From the NCBI GenBank assembly GCA_937892995.1, contig CALBJS010000242.1, positions 1-7,541 of the forward strand: a stretch of DNA of 7,541 bases. Reading direction: 5' to 3'. The notes below the pieces were generated by a model. That model worked only from the letters and a program-made list of their open reading frames with translations, made no database searches and had not been told where the DNA came from. Positions 6,240 to 7,541 of this stretch are shown here, piece by piece. The stretch's first letter is position 1; the number at the start of each line of letters is the position of its first letter. Source of the stretch: an uncultured Peptococcaceae bacterium (GTDB taxonomy: Bacteria > Bacillota > Desulfitobacteriia > Desulfitobacteriales > Syntrophobotulaceae). A program made the translations under genes and the position numbers.

Positions 6240-7226
6240 TTACTGCTTTTTGATTCCGATTTTATCCATAATTTCGGCAACAATTTTATCATTATCAGCC
6301 ATTAAGGCATCAAAATCAGCAGCACCTTTGACATCAAGGATAACACCATATTTTTCTGCAAAAGCTTTAAAATCAGGATCGTTCCCTGCTTTGACAAAAG
6401 CAGCTTCTAATACTTTTACGACTTCATCGGGAGTATCCTTAGGCACAGCTATACCCCTGTACATCATAAGATCCAGATCATACCCTAATTCTTTCATAGT
6501 AGGTACATCTTTGAGCTGTTCGAGTCTATTAGGTCCTACAACTACTAAGGCCTTCATAGTTCCGGCATCCTGCTGTTGAATAACATCAAAAGCCATGTTA
6601 ACAATGGCATCTACTTTGCCACCAAGAAGAGCAGTAGTACTCTGTTTGGCATCCATAGGAATGTGTTTAAAATCAATGCCGGCAACATCTCCAATTGCCG
6701 CAGCAGTTAATTGGTTAAAGGAACCGACACCGCTATTAGCAATTGTTACTTCACCGGGATGTTCCTTAGCATAAGCAAAGAATTCTTCAATTGTGTTCCA
6801 ACGAGCATCAGCTTTTACTGCTAAGGCAGATGCTTCTTGGGTTATGTTAGCAACACCTTTGAAAGAGTCGAAGCCCTTGTCTTTAGGCATATTTCCTTGA
6901 TGATACGCAACACTGATTGAGGTAGAGTTCCAGACAATATTATAGCCATCCGGGTTTGTTCCCAGGACATATTGGTATCCCACAGAACCGCCACCACCAA
7001 CACGGTTGTTACAAACCATTGGTTGACCAAGGTCCTGAGAAACCATATCTGCAAGTTTACGACCAATTATGTCCGCACCTGCACCTGCCCCGAAGAGAAT
7101 GGTCATATCAATAGATTTTTCGGGAAACTTAACCTTCTGAGTTTCAGCTGGCTTACTGCAACCTACTACCATGGTCATAACGAGTAAAACCGTAAGGACG
7201 ATAGCCACAATCTTTTTTGTTTTCAT
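6240..7226 (-). CDS. tctC: TctC-family (Bug) solute-binding lipoprotein, intact
   Basis: This 328-aa extracellular receptor binds the transported organic acid and delivers it to TctA/TctB. Residues 1-23 are a lipoprotein signal peptide (MKTKK, a hydrophobic core, then VVGC with Cys23), so the mature protein should be lipid-anchored on the outer face of the membrane. Family features follow in order: FGAGAGADIIGR (45-56) as the glycine-rich first binding loop, GQP (67-69), NNRVGGGG (73-80), PDGY (92-95), ANSGVGSFNQLTA (163-175) as the second binding region, LLGGKVDA (200-207) and DVPTMKELG (240-248). The ATG at 7224-7226 follows AGGAGGGG (7233-7240) by 6 nt. It heads the TTT cluster, upstream of tctA, and is followed by a strong hairpin. 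It is the intact counterpart of the frameshifted copy at 194-1176. TctC proteins bind carboxylates such as citrate and related acids, but the ligand here is unknown. Confidence 0.95.
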   Translation of the reverse strand: MKTKKIVAIVLTVLLVMTMVVGCSKPAETQKVKFPEKSIDMTILFGAGAGADIIGRKLADMVSQDLGQPMVCNNRVGGGGSVGYQYVLGTNPDGYNIVWNSTSISVAYHQGNMPKDKGFDSFKGVANITQEASALAVKADARWNTIEEFFAYAKEHPGEVTIANSGVGSFNQLTAAAIGDVAGIDFKHIPMDAKQSTTALLGGKVDAIVNMAFDVIQQQDAGTMKALVVVGPNRLEQLKDVPTMKELGYDLDLMMYRGIAVPKDTPDEVVKVLEAAFVKAGNDPDFKAFAEKYGVILDVKGAADFDALMADNDKIVAEIMDKIGIKKQ

Positions 7227-7378
7227 ACTTTTCCCCTCCTAAAAATTAACATTCTGAATCAAGAGACTTAGAAGCTATTAAGAATAGTCTACAGGTCGAT
7301 ATCTCCCTCCCTTTTTCTGATGTTAAAATCTTATCCAAGGTTTTTTACCCTGAATAGGAATCGCTAATTAAAAGAATC

Positions 7379-7384
7379 ATTATA
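7379..7384 (-). promoter_or_regulatory. Possible -10 element of the TTT cluster promoter
   Basis: The minus strand reads TATAAT, a perfect housekeeping -10 hexamer, 152 nt upstream of the tctC start and downstream of the preceding gene's hairpin. The position suits the main promoter. No recognisable TTGACA lies 16-18 nt upstream (the candidates read ATGGAA, AATGGA or AAATGG) and there is no extended TG motif, so the call is tentative. Confidence 0.3.
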
Positions 7385-7426
7385 AGTATAAGCTATTAAG
7401 TTCCATTTTTAAACATTTATAATATT

Positions 7427-7473
7427 CTTCCTCCGAGTAATTCTCTTTACAAAAGAGAGGCTCCCGGAGGAAG
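7427..7473 (-). terminator. Hairpin after the dehydrogenase-like gene, probable terminator
   Basis: CTTCCTCCG (7427-7435) pairs perfectly with CGGAGGAAG (7465-7473), and inside it TCTCTTT (7442-7448) pairs with AAAGAGA (7452-7458). It begins 9 nt after the stop codon at 7483-7485. On the minus strand it is followed by AATATTATAAATG, only a loosely U-rich tail, so termination may be partial. Confidence 0.55.
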
Positions 7474-7482
7474 TCATTAAAC

Positions 7483-7541
7483 TTAAGGAAGAACTACAAC
7501 CTTCATTGCCCCATCTTTACGATTTACAAAGTAATCGTAAG
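7483..7541 (-). CDS. 3' end of a probable zinc-type medium-chain dehydrogenase (partial)
   Basis: On the minus strand an open frame enters from the window edge and ends at TAA 7483-7485. The visible tail is YDYFVNRKDGAMKVVVLP. An ending of the form (K/R)-x-G-A-x-K-V-V-(V/L)-x-P is common in threonine dehydrogenase- or sorbitol dehydrogenase-like members of the medium-chain dehydrogenase/reductase family, where the last beta strand closes the protein. The reading frame, the stop and the hairpin directly after it support a real gene end. The family call rests on 18 residues and is tentative. If correct, it may be a catabolic enzyme beside the carboxylate transporter. Confidence 0.55.
   Translation of the reverse strand, partial: YDYFVNRKDGAMKVVVLP

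Larger units (their letters stand above)
7227..7482. other. Upstream region of the TTT cluster
   Basis: This 256-nt non-coding stretch lies between the dehydrogenase-like gene and tctC. It contains the tctC ribosome binding site (7233-7240), a perfect minus-strand TATAAT at 7379-7384 and the hairpin at 7427-7473. The 11-mer AAGCTATTAAG occurs twice in direct orientation, at 7272-7282 and 7390-7400, on either side of the expected transcript start. It could be a regulator site, but two copies in AT-rich DNA are weak evidence. Confidence 0.4.

Noticed and set aside
7272..7400. Two copies of AAGCTATTAAG as a mobile-element or recombination repeat
   Set aside because: The repeat is only 11 bp in AT-rich DNA, with no transposase or duplicated flanks; mentioned only as a possible regulator site.

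Overview
The window looks like chromosomal DNA of a low-to-moderate G+C Gram-positive anaerobe, most likely Bacillota/Clostridia. The reasons are strong AGGAGG-type ribosome binding sites before nearly every gene, lipoprotein signal peptides on the binding proteins (the Gram-positive way of anchoring them), AT-rich intergenic DNA and factor-independent terminators. A peptococcus- or Desulfosporosinus-like host is only a guess. Every gene I can support lies on the minus strand, so the cluster reads from high to low coordinates.

In transcription order: (1) 7541-7483, the last 18 codons of a gene resembling the C-terminus of a zinc-type medium-chain dehydrogenase, followed by a large hairpin; (2) 7226-6240, an intact TctC-family solute-binding lipoprotein; (3) a 413-nt gap with a perfect 15-bp hairpin just after that gene; (4) 5826-4318, TctA; (5) 4255-3773, TctB; (6) 3748-2252, a second TctA; (7) 2167-1430, an unusual protein made of two Rid/YjgF-like domains, closed by a clear terminator; (8) 1176-194, a second TctC gene broken by a one-base frameshift; (9) 73-1, the first 24 codons of an unrecognised gene with a strong ribosome binding site.

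Together this is a tripartite tricarboxylate transporter (TTT) locus. TctC captures a small organic acid outside the membrane, and the TctA/TctB membrane complex imports it using an ion gradient. The locus is partly duplicated: two TctA paralogues flank a single TctB, and there are two TctC paralogues (about 67% identical over the compared region), one of them disrupted. The substrate cannot be read from the sequence.

The points most worth a second look are the double-TctA/single-TctB layout, the tandem Rid protein in which active-site elements appear to be divided between the two domains, the frameshift in the second TctC, and a Gly-to-Ala change in a Pro-Gly motif of the second TctA. I found no CRISPR array, mobile element, rRNA or tRNA.
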